NCBI GenBank assembly: GCA_017419325.1
Contig: JAFOLN010000001.1
Location: forward strand, 1 to 21,404
DNA length: 21,404 nt
Direction: 5' to 3'
From: Clostridia bacterium
Lineage (GTDB): Bacteria > Bacillota > Clostridia > Oscillospirales > RGIG577
A model generated the notes under the pieces. That model had not been told where the DNA came from and made no database searches. It saw only the letters and a list, made by a program, of their open reading frames with translations. Within the stretch, counting starts at the first letter, position 1. Each line of letters begins with the position of its first letter. Positions 1-6,103 of the stretch are shown one piece after another. The translations under genes and the position numbers were made by a program.

Positions 1-30
1 GCCCAGGGCATACGCCTTTTTGCCTTGGGC
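1..30. other. Strong hairpin at the window edge
   Basis: Positions 1-10 pair with 21-30 over ten consecutive base pairs, one of them G-T, leaving a ten-base loop. No T-tract follows on either strand, so it is not a standard intrinsic terminator as seen. It may continue to the left of the window. Its role is unknown; a 3' end structure of an upstream transcript or a chance coding hairpin are both possible. Confidence 0.5.
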
Positions 31-111
31 GCAAGGTACGGGTTTGATGCTCTGTTCTTTTTTCGTCTTGTGCCGCCCCCGAAACGATCGGCGCGGGGGC
101 TGTCGTTTTGA
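1..111 (+). CDS. Possible C-terminal end of an unidentified gene (partial)
   Basis: Reading frame 1 is open from the window edge to a TGA at 109-111, giving about 36 residues. They begin AQGIRLFALGARYG, continue with a Phe-rich patch, and end in a basic tail. I recognise no family. Codon choice (CGA, CGG, AGG, GGG) is unlike the ribosomal genes nearby. The stretch is short enough to be open by chance, and the hairpins at 1-30 and 75-100 lie inside it, so non-coding sequence is equally plausible. It is listed because otherwise nothing accounts for the first 140 bases. Confidence 0.15.
   Translation, partial: AQGIRLFALGARYGFDALFFFRLVPPPKRSARGLSF
75..107 (+). terminator. GC-rich hairpin, possible weak terminator
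   Basis: GCCCCCG (75-81) pairs perfectly with CGGGGGC (94-100) around a twelve-base loop. The plus strand continues TGTCGTTTT, a poor T-tract, so termination of a rightward transcript entering from the left is possible but weak. On the minus strand no T-run follows, so it is not an obvious terminator for the hydrolase gene that ends at 143. Confidence 0.35.
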
Positions 112-142
112 GTCCTGTTCATATTATCAGCTCTTTCAAAAT

Positions 143-898
143 TTACGAACGTTTAAAAAACTTAACTGCTTCGTCAACTACTTTTACAAGCGCGGTCTTC
201 GGCTTGAACATATAATGATCTGTATCTTCTATTATAATAAGGGGTATGTCAAACTTATCCGCAAAGCTCTGAACGATGGGAAGCGGCACGTTCTTGTCCA
301 GCGCGCCGTGAATCATCTCAAATTCGCCCAGTCCTTTTTTGAATATCTCCATGGGACGGTACTTTGTAAAGTCCTCGTAAAGCCCGTACATCATCTTGAG
401 GGGGCGAAGCGGCCCCTTGTCTATAATAACATACCCCTGCGACTTGAGAAGCCCGAGCGCCTCGGGTCCGGCGCTCTTCTCGATTATCGTCGCCATATCG
501 ACGGCGGCGCAGCGAAGGAATGCGCGGCTGCCCAGCGGCTTGCCCAATGAAAAGTGCAGAAGCAGCGTATACGCGCCGAAGCTGGAGGCAAAATATTCTA
601 TCTTTGCGTCGGGAGAGGACGCGCGGACGAACTCCTCAACGGAGGAGAGGTCGTTAATACAATTATGCATTAAAAACATGTCGCCGTCAACAGGGCTTTC
701 GTCGTGACCCGGGAAGTCGAAGCATATGGAGGCGATGCCCTCCTCTTCGAGCGCCTGCGACACGGCGGCCGCAACGGGCGTGAATTTCACGCTGCGAAAT
801 TCATGTATTATTATGACCACCTTCGTGTCGTTTCCCGAAATGTTGTGAAGGCAGGGAATGTCGTAGCCGTTTTTGCCTTTGATAAATTCTTTCTTCAT
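143..898 (-). CDS. Alpha/beta hydrolase family protein
   Basis: A 251-residue cytoplasmic protein with no signal peptide, of typical size for a single-domain alpha/beta hydrolase (esterase or acyl-peptidase-like). An early strand (VVIIIHEF, residues 27-34) is followed by FDFPGHDES near 60-68. The nucleophile elbow is A-S-S-F-G with likely catalytic Ser106. The acid is probably Asp201 in GALDKNVP, and the general base His228 in DTDHY. The first elbow position is Ala instead of Gly, and the oxyanion-loop HG found in many relatives reads HE. The ATG at 898 has AGAGGTG upstream at a good distance. The gene is divergent from the small gene at 990 and is not part of the ribosomal cluster. The substrate cannot be deduced. 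Confidence 0.8.
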   Translation of the reverse strand: MKKEFIKGKNGYDIPCLHNISGNDTKVVIIIHEFRSVKFTPVAAAVSQALEEEGIASICFDFPGHDESPVDGDMFLMHNCINDLSSVEEFVRASSPDAKIEYFASSFGAYTLLLHFSLGKPLGSRAFLRCAAVDMATIIEKSAGPEALGLLKSQGYVIIDKGPLRPLKMMYGLYEDFTKYRPMEIFKKGLGEFEMIHGALDKNVPLPIVQSFADKFDIPLIIIEDTDHYMFKPKTALVKVVDEAVKFFKRS

Positions 899-938
899 TT
901 AATAAAGCACCTCTGTTTTTAAAATTGTAAAGTCGCAA

Positions 939-967
939 TGGACAGCGGCATTATAATATGGTATACT
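939..967 (+). promoter_or_regulatory. Putative promoter for the small gene at 990
   Basis: TGGACA (939-944) and TATACT (962-967) are 17 bases apart, a good sigma-A type match. Transcription would begin near 973-975, just before the ribosome binding site GGAAGGTG, so the leader would be very short. Confidence 0.45.
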
Positions 968-979
968 TCTTTTTCGGAA
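950..979 (-). promoter_or_regulatory. Putative promoter for the hydrolase gene
   Basis: Read on the minus strand, TTCCGA (979-974) is followed after 18 bases by a perfect TATAAT (955-950). This predicts a start near 943, about 45 bases before the ATG at 898. The -35 box is weak. The element overlaps the rightward promoter at 939-967, so the two genes may compete for RNA polymerase. Confidence 0.45.
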
Positions 980-989
980 GGTGATACGA

Positions 990-1202
990 ATGAGGCGAAG
1001 AAAAAGAAGGGGGCCAAACCCGAAATACTGGTGGATATGGGCCATAGTCATTGTGCTGCTCATCCTGCTTGCGAATAACACGATACCGAAGCTTGCACGG
1101 GAGAACGCCGAAAAAGAGGCCGCAGGGGCCGAAACGTCGGCATATGTTTGGCAGACGGACGGCGCCGTGTCCCTTATTTGCGATAATACCGTGAACCTTT
1201 GA
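990..1202 (+). CDS. Small hypothetical membrane-anchored or secreted protein
   Basis: A 70-residue protein of no recognised family. It starts with a very basic stretch (MRRRKRRGPNPK), followed by one hydrophobic helix, about residues 15-29 (WIWAIVIVLLILLAN). The rest is polar and partly charged, with Glu/Ala richness in the middle and a single Cys near the end. This is the layout of a single-pass N-in protein or an uncleaved signal anchor. I chose ATG 990 because GGAAGGTGAT lies just upstream; an in-frame GTG at 981 would overlap that site. A hairpin terminator follows directly, so it is probably a single-gene transcript. Function unknown. Confidence 0.5.
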   Translation: MRRRKRRGPNPKYWWIWAIVIVLLILLANNTIPKLARENAEKEAAGAETSAYVWQTDGAVSLICDNTVNL

Positions 1203-1212
1203 TAAATGCAGG

Positions 1213-1240
1213 TAAAAATGCCCCTTCGGGCGATTTTTTA
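1213..1240. terminator. Intrinsic terminator after the small gene
   Basis: GCCC and GGGC flank a CTTC loop, extended by a run of A on the left and TTTTTT on the right. The A/T flanks make it usable in both directions. It lies 11 bases after the stop codon at 1202. Confidence 0.75.
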
Positions 1241-1278
1241 CATACATTATACCATTTTGCGCCCCGATATGTAAAGCC

Positions 1279-1314
1279 GCTTTTCGTCTGTATGAAAAAC
1301 AGAAGACGAAAAGC
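1279..1314. repeat. Perfect 11-bp inverted repeat
   Basis: GCTTTTCGTCT (1279-1289) is repeated as its exact reverse complement at 1304-1314 around a 14-base loop. No T-run follows in either direction, so it is not a clear terminator. It ends 43 bases before the -35 box of the S10 promoter, where it could be an operator, a weak terminator partner or a remnant. Confidence 0.55.
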
Positions 1315-1356
1315 TTTGAAAAATAAAAATAATATTAAATTTTTATTAAAAAAGGC

Positions 1357-1385
1357 TTGCATTTCGCAGTATCGTATAGTATACT
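1357..1385 (+). promoter_or_regulatory. Promoter of the S10 ribosomal protein operon
   Basis: TTGCAT (1357-1362) and TATACT (1380-1385) are separated by exactly 17 bases, with an A/T-rich stretch (about 1315-1353) upstream that could act as an UP element. Transcription should begin near 1391-1393, giving a leader of about 330 bases. It is the only near-consensus promoter seen between the terminator at 1213-1240 and rpsJ. Confidence 0.75.
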
Positions 1386-1390
1386 GATAG

Positions 1391-1719
1391 GGCATGACAA
1401 GCGATGATGCGGGAGGTAGCTGCCCGACGGCAGGAAATTTCCGCGGAGTATGTCCGATTTTAAACCGGGCGACGTAAAAATTACTGTGCATATTATGGAC
1501 TTATGCCCCGAGGGGCATATGCGCCCGCTGGTATGGCGATTCGTTTTTCGAACATTTCCCGGAATATTTGCGCCCCGACGTAAAATCACGGTTTTACGGA
1601 AGGGAGTATGAGCAAATTTCCGGTTTGTTTATGTAAAAAGAAGAAACACCCGGATAAGTGTGCAGTGAGTTTTACTGTCGTACGCGACAAAACAAACGTA
1701 CGATTTCAAGGAGGAAAAA
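1391..1719 (+). promoter_or_regulatory. Long 5' leader of the S10 operon, structured
   Basis: About 330 untranslated bases separate the promoter from rpsJ. Hairpins seen by eye are TGCC-CGAC-GGCA (1421-1432), TATGCCC/GGGCATA with loop CGAG (1502-1519), and TGTCG-TACG-CGACA (1676-1689). A strong Shine-Dalgarno-like GGGAGG (1411-1416) has no ATG, GTG or TTG at proper spacing. Long leaders before rpsJ are sites of autoregulation in other bacteria (L4 in Escherichia coli), but I cannot match this one to a known ribosomal protein leader. No T-box signature is visible. Two peptide-like reading frames in different phases also run through it (see the entry at 1450-1636). Confidence 0.5.
1450..1636 (+). 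pseudogene. Possible degraded or frameshifted small ORF inside the S10 leader
   Basis: ATG 1450 opens a 53-codon frame that begins MSDFKPGDVKITVHIMDL and ends at TGA 1609-1611. In the +1 frame, 1478-1636 is also open and reads WYGDSFFEHFPEYLRPD in its second half, which looks more protein-like than the overlapping part of frame 0. Together they resemble one protein of about 60 residues broken near 1510-1520, exactly at the TATGCCC hairpin. The site before ATG 1450 (GGAG, one base away) is poor. It could be a decayed gene, a leader peptide or pure coincidence in RNA conserved for structure. No family recognised. Confidence 0.2.
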
Positions 1720-2028
1720 ATGGCACAGGAAAAAATCAGAATAAGACTCAAGGCGTATGATCATTTACTCATCGACCAGTCTTGTGAAAAGATCGTTGAG
1801 ACGGCTAAAAGAACGGGCGCAAGCATTTCCGGCCCCGTGCCGCTCCCCACTAAAAAGGAGATAATCACGATCCTTCGCGCAGTACACAAGTACAAGGATT
1901 CGCGCGAGCAGTTCGAACTCAGAACGCACAAAAGACTTATCGATATAATAAAGCCGACGGCAAAGACCGTTGAAGCGCTGATGAGCCTCGACCTTCCCGC
2001 TGGCGTGGAAATAGACATAAAGCTTTAA
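1720..2028 (+). CDS. rpsJ: 30S ribosomal protein S10
   Basis: 102 residues, the normal length. S10 sits in the head of the small subunit and in many bacteria also joins the NusB antitermination complex. The N-terminus IRIRLKAYDHLLIDQS and the block GPVPLPTKKEIITILR are family hallmarks, and the C-terminus DLPAGVEIDIKL is typical. The start follows AAGGAGG at 1708-1714. It is the first gene of the cluster. It is not preceded by tuf or fusA as in many relatives, but by its own promoter and long leader. Confidence 0.98.
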   Translation: MAQEKIRIRLKAYDHLLIDQSCEKIVETAKRTGASISGPVPLPTKKEIITILRAVHKYKDSREQFELRTHKRLIDIIKPTAKTVEALMSLDLPAGVEIDIKL

Positions 2029-2033
2029 AAAAC

Positions 2034-2070
2034 GGATATTACGCTCTAAACCGATAGAGAACCGATATCC
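2034..2070 (+). promoter_or_regulatory. Nested hairpin between rpsJ and rplC
   Basis: GGATAT (2034-2039) pairs with ATATCC (2065-2070). Inside it, CTCTA (2044-2048) pairs with TAGAG (2055-2059). The two-stem element lies just after the rpsJ stop in a 132-base gap that is long for this cluster. A separate hairpin follows at 2119-2134. Candidate roles are RNA processing, mRNA stability or translational control of rplC; none is proven. Confidence 0.45.
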
Positions 2071-2118
2071 AAAGAAAAGCTTGTGCGCGGTTTTCACATG
2101 CGGACAGGTCAAAGTCAA

Positions 2119-2134
2119 GTTGGCTTTTGCCAAC
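2119..2134 (+). promoter_or_regulatory. Hairpin upstream of the rplC start
   Basis: GTTGGC and GCCAAC form a perfect six-pair stem with a TTTT loop, ending 14 bases before the GGAGGT that serves rplC. Its position could influence ribosome access to the TTG start at 2161. Confidence 0.45.
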
Positions 2135-2160
2135 CAATAACTAATACGGAGGTAAGAAAA

Positions 2161-2799
2161 TTGAAAAAGGCAATTATCGGCAAGAAACTCGGCATGACAC
2201 AGCTCTTCGCCGAGGACGGCAGAGTGATCCCCGTAACCGTTGTTTCGGCGGGTCCCTGCGTGGTAGTACAGAAGAAGGACCTGGAGAACGACGGCTACGA
2301 GAGCGTACAGCTCGGCTTCGAGGATATCCCCGAGAGAAAGTCAAACAAGCCGATGAAGGGTCACTTCGCAAAGGCAGGCGCTCCCTTAAAGCGTCACTTA
2401 AAGGAATTCAAGCTTGAGAACGCAGCCGACATGAACGTGGGCGACGTTATCACCGCCGAAGTTTTCGCGGAAGGCGACAAGGTCGACGTTACGGGCATCT
2501 CCAAAGGTAAGGGATATGCGGGCGTTGTAAAGAGATACGGCAACGCGAAGCTCCGTGCGACGCACGGTACCGGCCCGGTTCACCGCAGCGTTGGTTCGGT
2601 TGGCGCAAACTCCGACCCGAGCAGAATTTTTAAAGGCAAGAAAATGGCAGGACATATGGGCGCTGAGCAGGTTACCGTTCAGAACCTCGATGTAGTAAAG
2701 GTTGACGCCGAGAACAACATCCTTGTTATCAAGGGCGCCATCCCCGGACCTAAGGGCGGACTCGTTTATGTTAAGAACTCCGTCAAGGTCAGCGTCTGA
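2161..2799 (+). CDS. rplC: 50S ribosomal protein L3
   Basis: 212 residues, normal for bacterial L3, which binds 23S rRNA early in assembly and reaches the peptidyl transferase centre. The N-terminus KKAIIGKKLGMTQLF is diagnostic. The central extension HGTGPVHRSVGSVGANSDP (about residues 135-153) and GKKMAGHMG (159-167) form the rRNA-contacting loop. The start is TTG 2161 behind ACGGAGGT; an in-frame ATG at 2083 would add 26 residues unlike any L3 and lies within the intergenic hairpin region. A weaker start codon may tune expression. Confidence 0.97.
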   Translation: MKKAIIGKKLGMTQLFAEDGRVIPVTVVSAGPCVVVQKKDLENDGYESVQLGFEDIPERKSNKPMKGHFAKAGAPLKRHLKEFKLENAADMNVGDVITAEVFAEGDKVDVTGISKGKGYAGVVKRYGNAKLRATHGTGPVHRSVGSVGANSDPSRIFKGKKMAGHMGAEQVTVQNLDVVKVDAENNILVIKGAIPGPKGGLVYVKNSVKVSV

Positions 2800-2828
2800 G
2801 CCGAGAATAAGGGAAGGAGGAAAATTTA

Positions 2829-3452
2829 ATGCCTAAGGTTGCTTTATATAATATGAAGGCGGAGCAAATAGGTGAAGTTGAATTAAACGAACTTCTTTTC
2901 GGCTCCGAAGTAAATGTTCCCGCTATGCACATGATGGTAAGAAATTACCTTGCGGCACAGCGTCAGGGCACGCAGAGCGCACTTACCCGCGGCGAGGTTG
3001 CCGGCGGCGGCAAGAAGCCGTGGCGCCAGAAGGGCACCGGCCGTGCAAGACAGGGCTCCACGCGTTCTCCCCAGTGGACTCACGGCGGCGTGGTATTCGC
3101 GCCCAAGCCGAGAAGCTATCGCTTCAGAGTAAACAAGAAATTAAGAAAGACCGCGCTTTACAGTGCGCTTTCGTCCAGAGCCGCATCGGGCGACGTTATC
3201 GTTATAGACGACATCGTGCTCGACGAGTACAAGACCAAGGCCGTTGTAGGAATGCTCAAGGCATTCGGCGTTGATACGAAGGCTCTCATAGTTACCGACG
3301 GTACCAACGACAAGCTGGTTCGCTCGGCAAAGAACATCCCCGGCGTTTCCACCAGCATGGCTTCCAACATAAACACTTACAGCGTGCTGCTTCACAACAA
3401 GCTCATTCTTACGAAAGCGGCGCTTGCAAAACTCGAGGAGGTGTACGCATAA
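2829..3452 (+). CDS. rplD: 50S ribosomal protein L4
   Basis: 207 residues, typical. L4 has a globular domain on the subunit surface and a long loop that lines the peptide exit tunnel. The loop is visible at about residues 48-95: TQSALTRGEVAGGGKKPWRQKG, split here as TQSALTRGEV and GGKKPWRQKGTGRARQGS, then PQWTHGGVVFAPKPRSY. In Escherichia coli L4 represses its own operon, and whether it does so here is unknown. RBS GGAAGGAGG precedes ATG 2829. The stop TAA shares its last base with the start of rplW, so translation is probably coupled. Confidence 0.97.
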   Translation: MPKVALYNMKAEQIGEVELNELLFGSEVNVPAMHMMVRNYLAAQRQGTQSALTRGEVAGGGKKPWRQKGTGRARQGSTRSPQWTHGGVVFAPKPRSYRFRVNKKLRKTALYSALSSRAASGDVIVIDDIVLDEYKTKAVVGMLKAFGVDTKALIVTDGTNDKLVRSAKNIPGVSTSMASNINTYSVLLHNKLILTKAALAKLEEVYA

Positions 3453-3745
3453 TGAAAAACGTATACGATGTAATCATTAAGCCCGTCATCTCCGAGGAGT
3501 CCATGATGGGTATCGCCGACAAGAAATACACTTTCTACGTTGACGTAAACGCCAACAAGGTCGAGATTAAAGAGGCCGTTGAAAAGGTGTTCGGCGTAAC
3601 GGTCAAGGACGTCAATACCATTAAGGTTTGGGGCAAGGAAAAGAGACAGTGCCGTTTCACCGGCTATCGCCCGGACAGAAAAAAGGCCATCGTAAAGCTT
3701 ACTGAGAACTCGAAGCCTATCGAATTCTTCGAGAGCATGATGTAA
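3452..3745 (+). CDS. rplW: 50S ribosomal protein L23
   Basis: 97 residues, the usual bacterial size. L23 lies at the tunnel exit and is the docking site for trigger factor and SRP. The opening VYDVIIKPVISEESM and the block YTFYVDVNANKVEIKEAVE are characteristic, followed by VKDVNTIKVWGKEKR. The ATG overlaps the rplD stop by one base (TAATG). The ribosome binding site GAGGAGGTG lies inside the end of rplD. Confidence 0.97.
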   Translation: MKNVYDVIIKPVISEESMMGIADKKYTFYVDVNANKVEIKEAVEKVFGVTVKDVNTIKVWGKEKRQCRFTGYRPDRKKAIVKLTENSKPIEFFESMM

Positions 3746-3785
3746 GGCCCCGAAGTTTAAGTATTGAAAGAAGGAGAGATACGAT

Positions 3786-4619
3786 ATGGCAATCAAAAAG
3801 TACAACCCGACGACGCCCGGCAGACGCGGCATGACTGTCACGAACTACGACGGACTGTCCAAGGTTAAACCGGAAAAGAGCCTTTTGGATACCATAAAGA
3901 AGAATGCCGGCAGAAACTCTTACGGCAGGATCACCGTTCGTCATCGCGGCGGCGGCAACAGAAAGAAGTACAGAATCATAGATTTCAAGCGCAACAAGCT
4001 TGATATGCCCGCAAAGGTAGTTACCCTTGAGTACGACCCCAACAGAACGGCGTTCATCGCTCTCGTTGAATACGAGGACGGCGAGAAGAGATATATAATC
4101 GCTCCCCACGGCCTTGAAGTGGGCGACACGATAATAAGCTCCGAGCACGCCGACATAAAGACGGGCAACACGCTGCCTATCGCAAGCATACCGGTAGGTA
4201 CGTTCATCCACAACATCGAGCTCCATCCCGGCAAAGGCGCACAGCTCGTTCGCGCAGCCGGCAACATGGCTCAGCTCATGGCAAAAGAGGGTAAACTCGC
4301 TCAGGTAAGACTTCCTTCCGGCGAGGTTCGCTATATAAGAATTGAATGCATGGCTACGATAGGTCAGGTCTCCAACATAGACCAGGAGAACGTAAACCTG
4401 GGCAAGGCAGGCCGCACCCGCCACAGAGGCATCCGTCCTACCGTGCGCGGCGTAGTTATGAACCCGAACGACCATCCGCACGGCGGCGGCGAGGGCAAGT
4501 CCCCGATAGGCCGTCCGAGCCCTGTGACCCCGTGGGGCAAGCCCGCGCTCGGTTACAAGACGCGCAACAAGAAGGCTAAGAGCAACAAGATGATCGTTAA
4601 GTCGAGACATTCAAAGTAA
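3786..4619 (+). CDS. rplB: 50S ribosomal protein L2
   Basis: 277 residues, as in most bacteria. L2 is a primary 23S rRNA binder required for subunit joining and the peptidyl transferase centre. It opens AIKKYNPTTPGRRGMTV, and RITVRHRGGGNRKKYR lies near residue 50. The most conserved segment, MNPNDHPHGGGEGK, starts at residue 225 and includes His230, the functionally important histidine region. The C-terminus is rich in Lys and Arg. RBS GAAGGAGAG precedes ATG 3786, and the gap to rpsS is 13 bases. A 297-codon open frame on the other strand is a compositional shadow. Confidence 0.98.
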   Translation: MAIKKYNPTTPGRRGMTVTNYDGLSKVKPEKSLLDTIKKNAGRNSYGRITVRHRGGGNRKKYRIIDFKRNKLDMPAKVVTLEYDPNRTAFIALVEYEDGEKRYIIAPHGLEVGDTIISSEHADIKTGNTLPIASIPVGTFIHNIELHPGKGAQLVRAAGNMAQLMAKEGKLAQVRLPSGEVRYIRIECMATIGQVSNIDQENVNLGKAGRTRHRGIRPTVRGVVMNPNDHPHGGGEGKSPIGRPSPVTPWGKPALGYKTRNKKAKSNKMIVKSRHSK

Positions 4620-4632
4620 GGAGGATAAGTAG

Positions 4633-4914
4633 ATGAGCAGAAGTACTAAAAAAGGCCCCTTCGTTCAGGAAGCGCTCTTAAAGCGCGTTAAGGAAATGAA
4701 CGAGTCCGGCGACAAGAAGATCTTAAAGACCTGGTCGAGAGCCTCTACTATATTCCCCGATTTCGTAGGTCATACGATAGCGGTACACGACGGCAGAAAG
4801 CACGTTCCCGTGTACGTTACCGAGGATATGGTAGGCCACAAGCTCGGCGAATTTGCGCCGACGAGAACTTACCGCGGTCACGCCGGTTCGAGAACTTCGA
4901 ACAACGGCAAATAA
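4633..4914 (+). CDS. rpsS: 30S ribosomal protein S19
   Basis: 93 residues, normal. S19 works with S13 in the 30S head, near the A-site tRNA and the intersubunit bridges. RSTKKGPFVQEALLKRV at the N-terminus, IKTWSRASTIFPDFVGHTI-like core (here LKTWSRASTIFPDFVGHT) and KLGEFAPTRTYRGHAG near the end are all family signatures. RBS TAAGGAGGATAAG overlaps the rplB stop region. Confidence 0.98.
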   Translation: MSRSTKKGPFVQEALLKRVKEMNESGDKKILKTWSRASTIFPDFVGHTIAVHDGRKHVPVYVTEDMVGHKLGEFAPTRTYRGHAGSRTSNNGK

Positions 4915-4947
4915 TCACCGGATCTGTTACGAGAGGAGGAAATTTTC

Positions 4948-5283
4948 ATGGAAGCGAGAGCACATGCAAGATATATTCGTATGTCTCCCAGAAAAGTTAA
5001 GGCAGTAGCCGATCTCATCCGCCAGAAGCCGGTGGGGGAGGCCATGACGATTTTAACGCTTTCCAAGCGTATAGCAAGAGAGCCGCTTATTAAGCTTTTA
5101 AAGAGCGCTATGGCAAACGCAGAGAACAACCATTCGATGGATGTTTCGAAGCTCTACGTAGCCGAGGTTTTCGCAAATCCCGGTCCCACGTTAAAGCGCG
5201 TTATGCCGAGAGCACAGGGCCGTGCATACAGAATCAACAAGCGCACGTCCCACATCACCATCACACTGCGTGAGAAAGAGTAA
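4948..5283 (+). CDS. rplV: 50S ribosomal protein L22
   Basis: 111 residues, typical. L22 extends a beta hairpin into the exit tunnel, where it is a known site of macrolide resistance changes and arrest-peptide sensing. The N-terminus reads EARAHARYIRMSPRKVKAV. The tunnel hairpin corresponds to PTLKRVMPRAQGRAYRINK (about residues 80-98), followed by RTSHITITL. No unusual change in the hairpin is apparent by eye. RBS GAGAGGAGG precedes ATG 4948. Confidence 0.98.
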   Translation: MEARAHARYIRMSPRKVKAVADLIRQKPVGEAMTILTLSKRIAREPLIKLLKSAMANAENNHSMDVSKLYVAEVFANPGPTLKRVMPRAQGRAYRINKRTSHITITLREKE

Positions 5284-5302
5284 TAAGAAAAGGAGGTAGA
5301 CC

Positions 5303-6103
5303 ATGGGTCAGAAAGTTAACCCCGTAGGCTTCAGAGTCGGCGTTATAAACGATTGGGACTCCAAATGGTATGCAAGCAAGAAGGACTTCGGCGATACCTT
5401 GGTTGAAGACTACAATATAAGAAAGTATTTAAAAGAGCTTCTGTACGCTGCAGGAGTTGCAAAGATAGCAATCGAGCGTCAGGCAGGCGCGGACGCATCT
5501 TCTGCAAGAGTTAAGATAAACATCCACTGCGCAAAGCCGGGCATCGTAATCGGCCGTCAGGGCGCGGAGATAGAAAAGCTCAAGGCAACGCTTGAGAAAA
5601 TGCTCTCAAAGCAGGTTTCGATAAATATCGTCGAGATAAAGCGTCCCGAAACGAACGCTCAGCTCGTTGCAGAGAGCATCGCATCCGCACTTGAGCGCAG
5701 AGTAGGCTTCAGACGCGCTATGAAGCAGGCTATAGAGCGCGCCATGAAGATGGGCGTCAAGGGTATAAAGACTGCCGCATCCGGCAGACTCGGCGGCGCC
5801 GAGATCGCAAGAAGCGAGCATTATCACGAGGGCTCCATCCCGCTGCAGACGCTTCGCGCAGACATCGACTACGGCTTTGCCGAAGCAAACACCACATACG
5901 GCAAGCTCGGTATAAAGGTTTGGATATACAAGGGCGAAGTTCTTCCCGATTCCAAGCGCACCGACGCGCGTCCCGAGCCGGCTCTTCCGCCGCAGGAGAG
6001 ACGCGAACGCCGCGATCGCCGTGACAGACGTGACCGCCGCGATGGTCACGACAGACGCGACGGCGACAGACGCAATAACTTCCAGAAGGGAGATGCTCGC
6101 TGA
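5303..6103 (+). CDS. rpsC: 30S ribosomal protein S3 with Arg/Asp-rich C-terminal tail
   Basis: 266 residues, about 45 longer than many bacterial S3 proteins. S3 lines the mRNA entry tunnel and contributes to mRNA helicase activity. The N-terminus GQKVNPVGFRVGVI, the KH type-2 segment around IVIGRQGAEIEKL (about residues 81-93) and the C-domain end near VWIYKGEVLP (about residue 212) are all intact. The remaining 50-odd residues are an added tail with many RRDRRD units, very basic and acidic by turns and probably disordered. The DNA of the tail (about 5996-6072) is imperfectly repetitive. RBS AAAAGGAGGT precedes ATG 5303. The stop TGA overlaps the rplP start (TGATG). Confidence 0.97.
   Translation: MGQKVNPVGFRVGVINDWDSKWYASKKDFGDTLVEDYNIRKYLKELLYAAGVAKIAIERQAGADASSARVKINIHCAKPGIVIGRQGAEIEKLKATLEKMLSKQVSINIVEIKRPETNAQLVAESIASALERRVGFRRAMKQAIERAMKMGVKGIKTAASGRLGGAEIARSEHYHEGSIPLQTLRADIDYGFAEANTTYGKLGIKVWIYKGEVLPDSKRTDARPEPALPPQERRERRDRRDRRDRRDGHDRRDGDRRNNFQKGDAR

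Noticed and set aside
20..550. A 176-codon plus-strand frame at the left edge.
   Set aside because: Most of it overlaps the hydrolase gene on the other strand, it has no ribosome binding site, and it shows no family signature.
1391..1719. A T-box or other known riboswitch in the S10 leader.
   Set aside because: The T-box consensus core (AGGGTGG...CCGCG) is not present, and I could not recognise any other known class by eye.
2083..2160. An upstream ATG extension of L3.
   Set aside because: The added residues do not resemble any L3 N-terminus and the extension covers the intergenic hairpin; TTG 2161 has the proper ribosome binding site and gives the family N-terminus.
3717..4610. A 297-codon open frame on the minus strand opposite rplB.
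   Set aside because: It lies fully antisense to a certain L2 gene, has no recognisable family and no ribosome binding site of note. Long antisense frames are expected given the codon bias here.
5990..6075. The repetitive RRDRRD-coding DNA as a CRISPR or tandem-repeat array.
   Set aside because: It is in frame within rpsC, the units are short and irregular, and no spacer-repeat alternation exists.
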